Shown piece after piece: positions 33,544 through 45,309 of a DNA stretch of 64,000 nt. Every line of letters begins with the position of its first letter. The first letter of the stretch is position 1. The stretch spans positions 186,001 through 250,000 of the forward strand of contig SNVD02009140.1 of assembly GCA_013180625.2 (NCBI GenBank), written 5' to 3'. The notes under the pieces were generated by a model. That model was not told where the DNA came from. It ran no database searches and worked only from the letters and a program-made list of their open reading frames with translations. Made by a program: the position numbers and the translations under genes. Source of the stretch: Boswellia sacra (lineage: Eukaryota; Streptophyta; Magnoliopsida; Sapindales; Burseraceae).

Positions 33544-36490
33544 TGAAACACCTGATTCCATGGGCTTATATTACTAGCAAGCCCAAGCACAACCCACACT
33601 TTTATTTCCACCAGCCCAGCCCTTAACTTAATTATATAAAAAAAGAAAAAAAAAGAGATAAAATTATAGAGAAAAGAGACATGAACCAAGAACTTTTAAG
33701 AAAAGGGAGAAGAAGGATGGTGAAGGGGCTCATTTGGGGGAGCTGTTTGAAGAAGAAAGGTAAGGTAAATTTCTTAATTCCAAGGCAATATTAAGTGATT
33801 CTTGTGTATGTTTCATTAAGGAAATTGAAATTAACGAGATGTTTGAATGTTTTAGAATTTATAGAGAAAGAAGGAAAAAAAAAAGATTAAATTGAAAGTC
33901 TCATACAAGATATTACATATTCCTTTTGACTTTTATGAATTTTGTTTGACGAAATGTTAAGTGTTGATGATGGTGATGAAAATCTTACCTGTGAACAGTA
34001 GAAATTTCTGAAATTTCTACAGTTTATTGGCTTTGCATTTGATTTTTAAACTTATACATATTAAAATAGATATCTCATAGGTTTAAATAAAATTGGTTTC
34101 ACTAAAAAATGTTAAGTATGCAATTTTATATGAATTTTCAAAATTTACTGTTTAATATTAAAATTTTCAGCTTTCTACAGGAGGTCTATCTCAGGTCAAT
34201 TAATTAAGGTACCTAGGGAACTCATAAAATTATGGATTTTGGAATATTTTCTTGTCTTTATGTCTAGTTTAAATTTCGAAAGTTTTGTGATTTTAGGAGT
34301 TAACCATGAATTATTATGTATTTTTGAATAAAGAGATGGCAGGTTTGAAAATGGCTTGACAGGATTGTTAGGTCTGAGAAATTAAATTATTTGGGGTACC
34401 TAATGAATTTAGAATACTATGAAATTTTGCAAGATGTTAGGTACATATGTCTAGAAAGTTAATGTAAAATTTTGAATCATTCGAATGAGTAGATTATTTG
34501 TTAAAAATCAGAGAACCAGTAATGATCTATTTTGGAAGTCAGAAAATGGAGTTAATTAGCATTGATTAAACTAAGATGTGAAGTTGGTTATTGGGAATCC
34601 TAGGCATTCAAGTTGATTATAAATTGAGCATGATATGATGAGTTCTTTTGTCATGTTAGGACAAAGAAGAACTTAGTTCATTGTTGGAGGGGATGGCAAG
34701 CTAGGTGGAACATTGACCTTGGAATCTACTAAAAGCTAATGGAGTTTGTGCAACTAGATCAGTGAGTGAGAAAAATCATGTTTTCTTTTATAAGTATATT
34801 TTAAATGCTATGTTTCTTTATATATGTTAGAAAGTTTTAAAGAGGTTAGAAGATTTATTCTCTAGATAAACTAAGAAGCATATTTTAGTTGTTTATTTAG
34901 TAATGTTTATTTAGCATGGATATTTACTATAAATAGCGCTATTTATTACACTTGCTTTGAGTCATTGAGATATTCAAACTTAGTTTTCAAAATATTTCTG
35001 GACAAAGATATTGCATTTAGAAAGGAAAACTCAGATTTTATGTTTAAAATTATTTAATATGTTCAAAGGCTTTATAGTTTATTCAAGAAAGATATTTTTA
35101 CAATACTAGAGAAAATGTGTTAATCATGATTTTTGTAACCATTTTAACAATTTTGTTCAAAGGTTCCTGGAGTTTTTGACTTGCTTTTTAGATATTTATC
35201 ATTTTTTTTAATTATTCAAGTATTTTTCTGCTTTAGATTTCATAAAATTCTCAATTTTAATAAAGTTGCATGAAAAACAAAGTTTTAGCATATGAAGCAG
35301 TTTGAAAAATAAGTTTTAGCAAAAATAAGAAAGTCCAATCATGATATCCTAAGCTAGTACCTAGACTCAGATAATGAAACTGTAGATTCACTTAGACAGT
35401 GATATAGATGGAGGTCTTGGGGATCTGTCCAGACACACACAGAGACTTTGGGTCATGTGATCTAGGCGCTTAGTCTTTTGAGACCGCTCTGCACATGCGT
35501 ATGACTAGTTTGGTAGGTCTCTCTCGTCAGGTACAGATAGCTCTACCTGTGTAATGTTAGACCTCACTAAGTATGAGGAGTTTCAGATAGACGTGTGCCA
35601 TGTTCGATCTCGCTAGGTATGATCAGACAGTTTCAAGGGTACTTATTTAGTATATCAGCATGTGTTTTAAATATTTTTATATGAATTAAGAAAAGAAGAG
35701 TTCAAAAAAGAAGCATATTTAGTAAATTTGTATAAATTTCCATAAATTTTTAGAAACAGTTTTATGATGATAGTTTATGTTTTCTCAATAGCCTTAGTAT
35801 TTTGTAGTCCTATGAAAAGCAAAGTTCATTTCTCCTTATGAGTTACAAAAGTTTCTTAAAAAGAAGATTCTACTGAAAGTTATTTATTTTGTTTCAAATA
35901 TAATTTGAACAAATGTTTAAGCATAATCATCATGAAGCATAATTATCATGAGCATTGTTTCTCTGTGTTTGAGAAAAGCATTCTTTTTATTGTTTTTAAA
36001 GTATAGAAACAAGTAGACGTATTTGAAGAACATAGTTACTCCAAAGCTTATTATCCTACAGTTTATTAAAGATTTGATGATGTGATATCTATTATGTCCC
36101 AACTACTAGAAGTTTTTATAAAAATTTTCGATAGAGCAAAGATTTTATTTTATAATAGTATAATGTTTTTAAAAGATAAATTTACTAATATATTATTATC
36201 CCTCCTCACTGAGTTTTATACTTATCTCTTTTTCTTTTAAAAGCTTTTTTTCTCCAGATGGAAGTAAGGTGTGATCTAATTAGTAAGTTTCGAGCTCAAA
36301 TCACATGATGGTGCAAGTATATATTTAGCATTTACTCTAAGGTTGTGATAGGTAAGTTGGAAAATTTTTATTAGTCATGGTAATTGGAGTTTATTTGTAT
36401 ATTTATTAAATTATTTTTATGTTTATCAATGAGGAAGATAAGAGTTAAATAACAATCTTGAGACACGATTCACCTGTATATCTCGGGGTT

Positions 36491-36532
<42 letters not shown>

Positions 36533-36592
36533 CGGGCGCGCGGGGGGTGTGGGTGGGGGTGGGGGGGAGGGGAGGAGGGCGGGGGAGTGTCA
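33544..36592 (+). mobile_element. Solo LTR of a Ty3/Gypsy family, 3.0 kb
   Basis: Starts TGAAACACC and ends GTGTCA, with a perfect 5-bp target duplication AATAG (33539-33543 and 36593-36597). It is homologous over its length to the inverted solo LTR at 41337-44609. Shared landmarks are the TCCTAAGCTAGTACC block with repeated CTAGGTATGATC-type motifs (35340-35640) and the CCTCCTCACTGAGTTTTATA block (36190-36240). There is no coding sequence. The 3' end holds an extreme G-tract. It interrupts the ATPase in membrane helix 4, and both flanks join in frame. Confidence 0.85.
36493..36588 (+). repeat. 40-base G homopolymer and G-rich tract
   Basis: An uninterrupted run of 40 G (36493-36532), then a G-rich, C- and T-punctuated stretch to 36588. 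It lies where the sister LTR has ordinary sequence ending in GGGTCGTGTCA. It could form G-quadruplexes. It could also be a sequencing or assembly artefact. It creates a spurious proline-rich frame on minus. Confidence 0.9.
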
Positions 36593-37782
36593 AATAGTAA
36601 CTGCACGCAACTGCAATAGTCGCGACTGCATTCACTATGTCGTCAGCCTTTGTTTTACTTCCACGAAATTCTTGGTTTCCATTCTCGTCTGTTGTATTTC
36701 CTGCGAAGTAGCGAACCAACAAGATTAGAAGAACTAAGAAACCAACTACTAATCTAACCCTAGCTAATCCAAACAGCTAGCTTGCAGAGCCAAACTTGTA
36801 GAGGTGTCTCTTCATAGGTGTCAACACTGATTTGGCTCATAAATTGGCCCCATTCTGTGTTCATACCAATCGCTGTTGACAATCATACGACCATACCCAT
36901 CAACAACCTTGCTGCTAGATAACAAGATTGGATTCTGGCTGCCGTTTACCTTCACATAGCGGTTCTCTCCTATCATGCTTGATTCATCAGTCTTTAAGGA
37001 ATTCCCATCCAGGAACAATCCGTCAGTAGGAAGTTGATCTCCGACTTTTAAGCATATAACATCTCGAACAACAATTTCACATACGGAAATCTGCTGGCGT
37101 CGCCCATTTCTAACAACATCGGATTGGATATTGTCAACGACATCTGACAAGTGCTCGTGAAGTTGTCTATATTCCCAAGAGTCACTTTCAGCAAAAACAA
37201 TAATGTAAAGAAAGATGAACATAAACATACTTCCACCGTCATATCAACCCTCTTTGAAGCCATGCTCTTTATTGCCAAAAATCAGAGATAACACTACACA
37301 GGCTAGAAGAATCAAATTTAAAAAATCGTCAAAACCTTCGACAACAAAACGGAGGAAGCTCCTCAGGTTTCTCATATGTGTTTCAACCAAACTCATGACG
37401 TTGACGAAGTTTCCTCACTGCCATCCAGTCCATCACATGTATCAGAGTTAACAGCAGAAGCTATAGTGAGAATCCCACCAAAAGTTTGAAATTGCTCCAA
37501 ATATTTCCCCTTAAAAAGCTCTGTGATGCTTTTCGGATCAATGTTGAAGAAACCATCTTGTATTTGAAAAACACAACCGTATGAGCTCGTGCGCCTGAAA
37601 CATCGATATCATTATCTTTGGCTAGCGCTACAGCATTTTTGGGCAACGACGTAGACAGCCAAATTCCAAGAGCATAGATTTTAGCAAATGCAGCGTCAAA
37701 TTTTTCTTCCAAGGCTGGCAGGAACATCAAGCAGCCATTCTATGTCGAACCCTTCTTCATCGGAAGTAGTAGAGTCGAACAT
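36593..37782 (-). pseudogene. P-IIB Ca2+-ATPase pseudogene, segment 1 (N-terminus, actuator domain, helix 3)
   Basis: It starts at ATG 37782 (MFDSTTSDEEGFDIEWLLDV). Then: a FFNIDPKSITELFKGKYLEQ-type regulatory helix, a degraded first membrane pair (about 37380-37230), HLSDVVDNIQSDVVRNGRRQ, GDQLPTDGLFLDG, SLKTDESSMIGENRYVKVNG (the actuator TGES motif reads IGEN), a glycine-loop region and VRYFAGNTTDENGNQEF before helix 4. Frameshifts occur near 37690, 37560, 37400 and 37250, and stops after 36835. Similarity to plant ACA12/13 is recognised from memory of the family. The mutated TGES shows decay beyond the insertions. Confidence 0.85.
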
Positions 37783-39652
37783 GGTGTTCCACTGTTTAAC
37801 TGCCAAGAACAAGGAGAAACAAAGAAACGCTTGGACTGGGATGAGTTCCAATAGTTTGTCCAACTATATTGTCTCACTTTTAGCAATTAAATATAGAAAA
37901 GTTTGGAGTGTGAGTGATGGGTCCTTGTCGCAGAAGTTGCTATGTAGTTTCTTCGATTGAATAAAATAATAAAAATAATCATCATAAACAGGCAACAGAG
38001 GATAACACAGAAACCAGGTGCTGGTTTTAGGGTAGTAGTTTAAACAATTAACGCTGTGGCTTCCAGTTTCCAAGTCTTCATTGTAATAAAAAGGAAAAGC
38101 AGAACAGATTCCAAAGGGATAGATAGAGGCCGTCGATCTTGAAGTTGAAAAAGCTTTTAACTAAACTTGGTTACGACTTGGGAGTCTTGGGACGAGCCAC
38201 TAGAATTAAGGTGAGGTAAAGGTTACGTTTGAAGGAAGCTCTTGCTTTGCCACGAAAGTTCCATTCAATTACTTGCATATTGATGGACTGATAGCCTGCA
38301 TGGAAATGGAATCAACTTCGCCAAACTTAGCAAACCCAAATAAATCGATTTATTTATTGGAATCATTTACATTGACTTGGACGTCAAAAGCAGGTTTTGA
38401 TCCGTAGTGTACATTTACATGGTGTGCTTACAAATTGGAACGGTGACTTGTAGGTGAAGGTGATTAATAATGTGAGATTCTTTTTCCGAAAGCAAAGAAT
38501 ATAAAAACTTTTCAAAAGCATATTTAATCGAAATGTTTTTTAGAATAGATTTTTATATGTAGTATTAAAATTTAATATATTTAAAAAAATCATTTTCACT
38601 ATTTTTCATAATTTAGCTAGTGTTGGTAATAGTTTTAAATAGTATATATGCCAAACATGTGACATGTTCAATGTTTTAAATATTAAAAAAAATAATGTTA
38701 TTTGTTTTTATTAATGTTCGGTTTAATTGAAGATTCATGTGTATAGACTTTGACAATTTAAAAAAAAAAAAAAAAAAGAAATAGCAGGTCACTCAGGATT
38801 CTTTTTTTTTTTCACCAATGATCACGAAAAAGCAAAGCCCTTTTATATATACTTTAATTGTTTACGTGGTTATCTATTGAAAAAAATAAATGAGCACATC
38901 TTTTTATTAAGCTCAAGCATTAAGGAAATAATGGTAATCTTTTTAAGGATAAATCACGTGCACTTACACAATTGCTTTCAGTCCAAGAAAAAAAATACAT
39001 TTTACATTAATTCTTAATGATAAATATTTAGCAAAAACTTGTCCTCAAAGTTAATTTAAAATGTATCTGCAAAGCAATGTTATATCTATAACTAAATCGT
39101 ACAATCAACTCTTTACAACTTGACAAAAATTCATTAAAAAAAATAAAAATAAAAAGGAGAAGTTACACCTTATGTAGGATTTTGTCAACTCAAGTTGTAA
39201 AGACAGTTGATTGTAACTGAGTTTGTAAGTATAGTGTTAATCTTAGATGGTGCCTACTTTTTTCCTCAAAAGAGACCAAATATGTGATAACAAAAAAGCC
39301 ATGAGAAGGGGAATAATGAGCTTTAATGTTGTGTAGAAATTGCATTAATTCCTCTAGATAAGGAACATGGCCCAAAGTGACAATATTATTGTTTGGTGAA
39401 ACTCGACGAGTTATTTTTCTAACACATCTTAATTTTTTTTTTTTACTTCAATTTAGAAATAAATTTACACCTTTGCGAAAAATGATTTTATTGATACTGA
39501 TTTTTTTTATTAAACTTCATAGAAATTGTTATTATATAGTTTTCTGGTTTAATATTAATTTAGTACATTTAATTTTTTGTTTTTGCATATAATGTAGCAG
39601 TTATCTAGTTTTTTTATGATGAATGTGATGGTGTGAGATAGAAATAAACAAT

Positions 39653-41053
39653 GGGATATTAACATTTACCCCCCTTGGTTAAGCAAAAATATAATTACCC
39701 CTTGTAAGATTTGAAATTACAAATTGCCCCCTCATTTTTGAATTCTGACGTTAAGTTAAACGGAGCAGGGGTATTATTGAAAATAAAACTCGTGCGATAA
39801 AATTAAATGATATTAACAATTTAACCCCCTAAGGTGAAACGAAAATACAAATTCCCCCCTCCCAAGAATAAAAATAATTAAAAAAATTAGGATGAAAACA
39901 ATAATAGTAATTAAAAATATTTAAAACTTTATTGAATAAATAATAAAAAGTAAATTTGAACCAAATTGCACCCACCCTTCAATCCGACCTTTAATTAACA
40001 AACTCCAATTGGGCGGTGGCGAGTTCTGGTAGAGGAGAGAGAGGAGGAATTGGTGACGGAAGCAATTTCGCCAATGAAGAGTAGGAAACGACGATCGTGG
40101 GGATGGCAATTCATGTCATGTATGTCGACCTATTTAATTGTTCATATCAAGACATGAAACGCGGATTTGACACGGTTATTAAATGTAACACCCATGTATT
40201 GTAATCGTGTCATATTTAATTGACATAATTTACTTAATTATTTAATCTAATTATGCATAGTTTATCATATTCTATATATTTATATCAATTAAAATTATTT
40301 TTAGAATATAAATAATTGTTAATATAAAAAATTATTAAAATCATTACAATTTACTATTATGTAAATTAATTTACTTTATAATATAAAATTTTCAATTTTA
40401 CAATATATATGCTGTAAGACGGTAAAAATTATATCATTAAATGAGCTTGCATGTTAATGATTGACAAAATATATTTAACTATTCGTGTCATTAAACAGGT
40501 TGGCGTGTTGAACACCATCAACGTGAATTTGACCCATTTATTAATCGTGTGTCATGTTCGTGTCATATTCGCATCATGTTCGGGTGTCATGATTCAAATT
40601 GTCACCCTTAGACGATGGCGATGTGGGGGGAAGATCCGGTGAAGCACTCGGGAGAGGTGGTGGAGATTGCTAGTAGAGAGGAGACAAAGAAGGAGGCAGA
40701 GGAAGAAAGAAAGGTAAGGCTGTTTAGGTGATTTTAGAAAAGTGAGTGAAAGTGTTTGTATTTATATAAGGGCATTTTGATCAAATAACGTATATTATCC
40801 TCTCTCTCATCTTTTTTCACTTAATTTAATGGCGCAATTCAAAAATAAGGGGACAATTTGTAATTTCAAAATGTGCAAGGGAAATTTATATTTTTGCTTA
40901 ATCTCAGGATGTAAATTGTTAATATCAAATTGTCCTCCTTTTCCGTTAATTTAACGTCGGAATTCAAAAATCAAAAGACAATTTGTAAATTCAAATCTTG
41001 CAAGAGGGAATTTATATTTCGGCTTAATCTCAGAAGTTAAATGTTAATATCTC
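39653..41053. mobile_element. Mutator-like non-autonomous element with long terminal inverted repeats
   Basis: Ends GGGATATTAACATTTA and TAAATGTTAATATCTC. The inverted repeats extend for about 110 bp, with GACGTTAAGTTAA / TTAATTTAACGTC inside, and a second inner copy follows on each side (39808-39870 and 40855-40950). The flanks give a 9-bp near-identical duplication ATAAACAAT / ATAAAAAAT (39644-39652, 41054-41062). Tandem copy 2 has the empty site near 47660. The interior has a less AT-rich segment (39990-40097 joined to 40619-40730) that might be captured gene DNA, but I cannot name it. No transposase. Confidence 0.75.
40098..40610. mobile_element. hAT-type MITE nested in the Mutator-like element
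   Basis: Inverted ends TGGGGATGGCAATT and AATTGTCACCCTTA with an 8-bp duplication GACGATCG / GACGATGG (40090-40097, 40611-40618; one mismatch). AT-rich interior without coding capacity. Confidence 0.8.
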
Positions 41054-42002
41054 ATAAAAAATTCACTAAAAGAACAATCAATTCTGAAAAGACATTCCAT
41101 ACCTACCAATATCCGGGTCTAAGTCTTTCCTTTCTCTTTAGACTTCAGAATTCCATTAGATTTTTTTCCTTAAATCGAGGTCATACTTTCCACTTTTAGG
41201 ATTTCCTTGCAAACTTGGCGTGGAAGTTTTTGTGTAATACCTTCTTGAATTTAAAAAAAAAAAAAACCCCATAAATAGGCAAAGAGCAAGCAACAGAGGA
41301 CAACGTAGAAACATTGTGGTGGCTTCAGGGTGATAGTGACACGACCCGTCTTTGACTTCGAGAGCAAATTGTGTCTATAAAACTATTGGATTAGAGATTG
41401 TCACTTAACTTTTATTTTTTTTATGAAACAAACTTAAAAATAATTTAATAAATATATAATAAAACTCTAATTATAATAGTTAACAAAAATTTTTTAACAT
41501 ATCTATTATATCATGTGATTTGACCTCCAAACTTGTTAACTATATTACACCTTACTTTAACATAGGTGAAAGGTTTTAAAAAGAAAATGATCAGTATAAA
41601 AGTCAGTGAGTGATGATAGAGGTATATTAGTAAATAAATTTTTGAAAATATTATACTATTATAAAACAAAATCTTTCCTCTTTTGAAATTAATATTTATA
41701 AAAACTTCTAATAATTGAGACATAATATAATAACATATTATCTAATCTTTATAAAACTTTGAATAAATAAGCTATTAAATTCTTCAAATATTTCTGCTTA
41801 TTTCTATACTCTTAAAAAAACAATAAGAAGAATAATTTTCTCAATCACATAAAACAATGCTAACAATAATCATGCTAAAACAATTGCTTAAATGCTATTT
41901 GAAACATTAAGACATGATTTTTATTAAAATTCTCTTTTAAATAACTTTTGTAAATAATAGTACTCATGAGAAGAAATGAACTATCATCATAATACTATTT
42001 CC

Positions 42003-42195
42003 TGGGTTCATTTTCAAACTTACTAGACAGAGCAATGTTGGTTCTCTAATTTTTCCTGGGTTCGAGTCTCCACAATAACCTCCTCCATGATTTAAGTGGG
42101 AGACCGTGACAGTGGGTTGTGGTTGCGCTAGTCTCCTCCGAGGATTAGTCGTAGTGCGCGTAAGTTGGCCCGGACACCTCGGTCACAAAAAAAAA
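42003..42195 (+). mobile_element. 5'-truncated tRNA-derived SINE with a chimeric 5' end
   Basis: A 14-bp target duplication ATAATACTATTTCC (41989-42002, 42196-42209) and a 3' A-run (about 42187-42195) show target-primed retroposition. The body has a B-box-like GGGTTCGAGTCTC (42058-42070) and the GTAAGTTGGCCCGGACACC end known from plant SINEs. The first about 50 bases (42007-42054) are identical to 43573-43620. Confidence 0.75.
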
Positions 42196-44223
42196 ATAAT
42201 ACTATTTCCAAAGATTTATGAAAATTTATACAATTTTGTTGAAAATGCTTCTTTTCTTAATCTAACACATGCAATCATATTTAAAACACTTTTGATATTT
42301 TAAACAAGTATCCCATAATCTAGTTGATCATACCTTACGAGATTTAAAATCGCACAGGCCTGCTAAACGGATCATACCTAACGAGGCTAAGATCGCATAG
42401 GTAGAGCTATCTGAAACTCATCATACCTGGCGAGATCTAACATTATGCAGGCAGAGTCATCTATTAAAATGATCATACGAATGCTCAGAGCTACCCCCAA
42501 AAGGCTAAGTGTCTAGATCACATGGTCCAAAGCCTCTATGTATGTCTGAACGAGTCCAAAAGACCTCTATCTATATCACTGACTAAGTGAATCTGCTATC
42601 TCACTATCTAAGTCTGGGTACTAGCTTAGGATACCATATAATTGAATTTTCTTATCTTTGTTAAAACTGATTTATATACTAAATCCTTGCTTTTCATGCA
42701 ACTCATCAATCATTGAAAATTTATGCAAGCTAAAATTGAAAATATTTAAATCATTTAAAATCCATGATGAACATTTAAAAGAGAAATTTACAAATAGTTT
42801 AAGAAATCCTTGACATAAAATTTGCTGTGATCATTGTCAATATCATGCTTTAACACTATTTCTCTAAAATTGTAAAATATACCTTTTTGATAAATTAGAA
42901 AGCATTTTAAATATAAAAATCTAAATTTTTATTTCTAAACATTATATCTTGTTCAAAACTATTTTAGAAACTAATTTTTGAACATTCTAATGACTCAAAG
43001 CAACTCTGATGAATAGTATTATATTTATCTTAAAAAAATACAATAAGAAACTAACTTGAATACTTCTGAATTTACTAAAGCGTAAGAGAATCTAAAAAAT
43101 ATTAAATAAACTAGTAAACACGCTTGCTTCATTTCAACTAAAAATTTATTTGCTAATCACTTTAAAACTTCTAAATTTGCTAAAACATTATGGTTATTGT
43201 TTCCAAGAATAGATAAATAAACATTATTAAATAAATAAGTAAGTATGCTTCTCAATTCATCTAGAAAATTAATTTGCTAATTACTTTAAAAGCTTTTTAA
43301 CAAGTATATAAAAGAAATAGCATTTAAAACTCATTTATAATTTACGAAAGAAAACATATTTTTTCCACTTACAAATTTGATGGCATAACTTGGTTGGGTT
43401 GAAGTAGATTCAAGATCAATGCTCCATCGCCCTTGTCGTCTCCTTCAATATATGAACTAAAATCTTCTTCGTCCTAACATTAGAAAATAACACATCATCT
43501 CATACATTTCATTCATTATCAACTTGAATGCTTAACCAACTTCATATCTTAGTCTAATCAATGCCAATTAACTTCATTTTCAAACTTACTAGACAGAGCA
43601 ATGTTGGTTCTCTAATTTTTAATAAATAATCTACTCCTCTAAATGGTCTAATATTTTACACAGGCCTTATACACATACATATCTAACACGATATAAAATT
43701 TAATAGGATTATAAACTCATAAAATACCTCATTAATTTAAGTTCTCAGACAAAACAATCCTATCAAGCCATTTCTAGTAATGACCTCTCTCTATTCAAAA
43801 ATACATAACAATTTATGGTTAATTCCTAAAATCAAAAAACTCTGCAGATGTAAACTAGATATAGAGAGAAACAAATATGCAAAATTTTATAATTTTATGA
43901 GAACTCCAGGTGCCTCAAATAATTTACCAAAACAAACCTTCTGCAGAAAGCTTAAAATTTTATTATTGAATAGTAAACTTTGAAAATTCACCATAAAATT
44001 GTATACTCAACATTTTTCAGTGAAACTAATTTTTATACAACCCTTGAGATGTCTATTTTAACATATATAAATTTGATAATCAAATTCAAAGCCAATTAAT
44101 TGCAGATATTTTTGTAATATATACTGTTCATAAAAACCTTAGATTTGCATCACCATCATCAACACTAATACTACTTCACACAAAATTCATATAAATTAAG
44201 AGAAATATGAAATACCTTGAATG

Positions 44224-44343
44224 AGACTTCCAATTTCATCTTTGATCTTTCTTATCTCTCTAGCTTCTCTCTCTAGAAATGCTAGACTTCCAATTTCATC
44301 TTTGATCTTTCTTATCTCTCTAGCTTCTCTCTCTAGAAATGCT
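44224..44343. repeat. perfect 60-bp tandem duplication
   Basis: Two identical units (44224-44283, 44284-44343) beginning AGACTTCCAATTTCATCTTT. A recent slippage or unequal exchange event within the solo LTR, or an assembly duplication. Confidence 0.9.
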
Positions 44344-45309
44344 AATCATAAAACCATTCCTTCCATTTCAATTCTCTTAAATGAAATCACAAAAAAAATA
44401 ACTATATCTAGTTTAGAAATTAAGAAAGTTACTCGGCTTCCCTCTTGAAACAACCCCCTTTTTGGCACTTTCACTAATCTTCCTCCTTCTCTCAACTCTC
44501 GGTTCCTCCTTTTTTCCCCTTTCATTTGCATATATAATTCTAAAAAGGGCTGAGCTTGGTTTTGTGTGGGCGGGGCTTCTAGCAAGGGCCCAAAGAGTGG
44601 GCTATTTCAGATAGTCTAAACATTTAACGCTGTGTCAGGATGGATAGAGGCCGTCGATTTTGAAGTGAAAAAGCTTTAACTAAACTTCGGTTAGGGCTTG
44701 CACCAGGGGCACAGGAATTAAGGTAAGGTATTATTCATTTTGACTTGGATGTTATAAGCAGGCTTTGGTCTATAATATACAGTGATGTGGTGTGAATGGA
44801 AATTAGAATGGTGACTTGTGGGTAAAGGTGATTAATAATGTGAGATTCTTTTTCCGACAATAGAGAATCTAAAAACTTTTCAAAAGCGTTTTAATTGAAA
44901 TGTTTTTTAGTTTCGATGAAGCATTAAAATTTAATATAATTTTTATTGTTCATAATTTAGCTAGTGTTGGTAATAATTTTTAAATGTTATACCAAACATG
45001 TAACATGTTTAATGTTTTGAATATTAAAAAAATATTGTTATTTGTTTTTATTAACGTTCAGTTTAATTGAAGATTCATGTGTACAGACTTCGACAATTTA
45101 AAAAAAAAATAAATAAAGCCAAATAGTAGGTCACTCTAGATTCTTCTTCTTCTTCTTCTTTTTCACGAATGATCACGAAAAAACCCCTTTCATAAATACA
45201 TTAACTGTTATGTAGTTATCTTTTGAATAAACAAATGAGCACATCTTTTTATTAAACTCAAGCATTTTTAACACCTTGTGAAAAAAATTATGGGAATCTT
45301 TTTAAAGGG

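Larger units (their letters stand above)
37970..41215. repeat. Tandem segmental duplication, copy 1 (5' flank of the ATPase)
   Basis: About 1.9 kb of original sequence shared with 41270-49710. Examples: GGCAACAGAGGATAACACAG / GCAACAGAGGACAACGTAG, AGATAGAGGCCGTCGAT (38120, 44645), TTAATAATGTGAGATTCTTT (38463, 44830), TTGCATTAATTCCTCTAGAT (39341, 47325), GTCATACTTTCCACTTTTAG (41179, 49670). Copy 1 contains a Mutator-like element (39653-41053). No gene is seen in it. Confidence 0.85.
41337..44609 (-). mobile_element. Solo LTR of a Ty3/Gypsy family, 3.3 kb (inverted relative to 33544-36592)
   Basis: On minus it starts TGAAATAGCCC and ends GGGTCGTGTCA, the ends common in plant Ty3/Gypsy LTRs. Perfect 5-bp target duplication GATAG (41332-41336, 44610-44614); the empty site is seen at about 38028-38040 in tandem copy 1. 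It contains a SINE insertion (42003-42195) and a perfect 60-bp tandem duplication (44224-44343). Confidence 0.88.

Noticed and set aside
36426..36722. 98-codon proline-rich ORF on minus
   Set aside because: The proline run is the reverse reading of the G homopolymer. The flanking parts are ATPase pseudogene and LTR.
44221..44448. 75-codon ORF with internal repeat
   Set aside because: It is the translation of the 60-bp tandem duplication inside a solo LTR.
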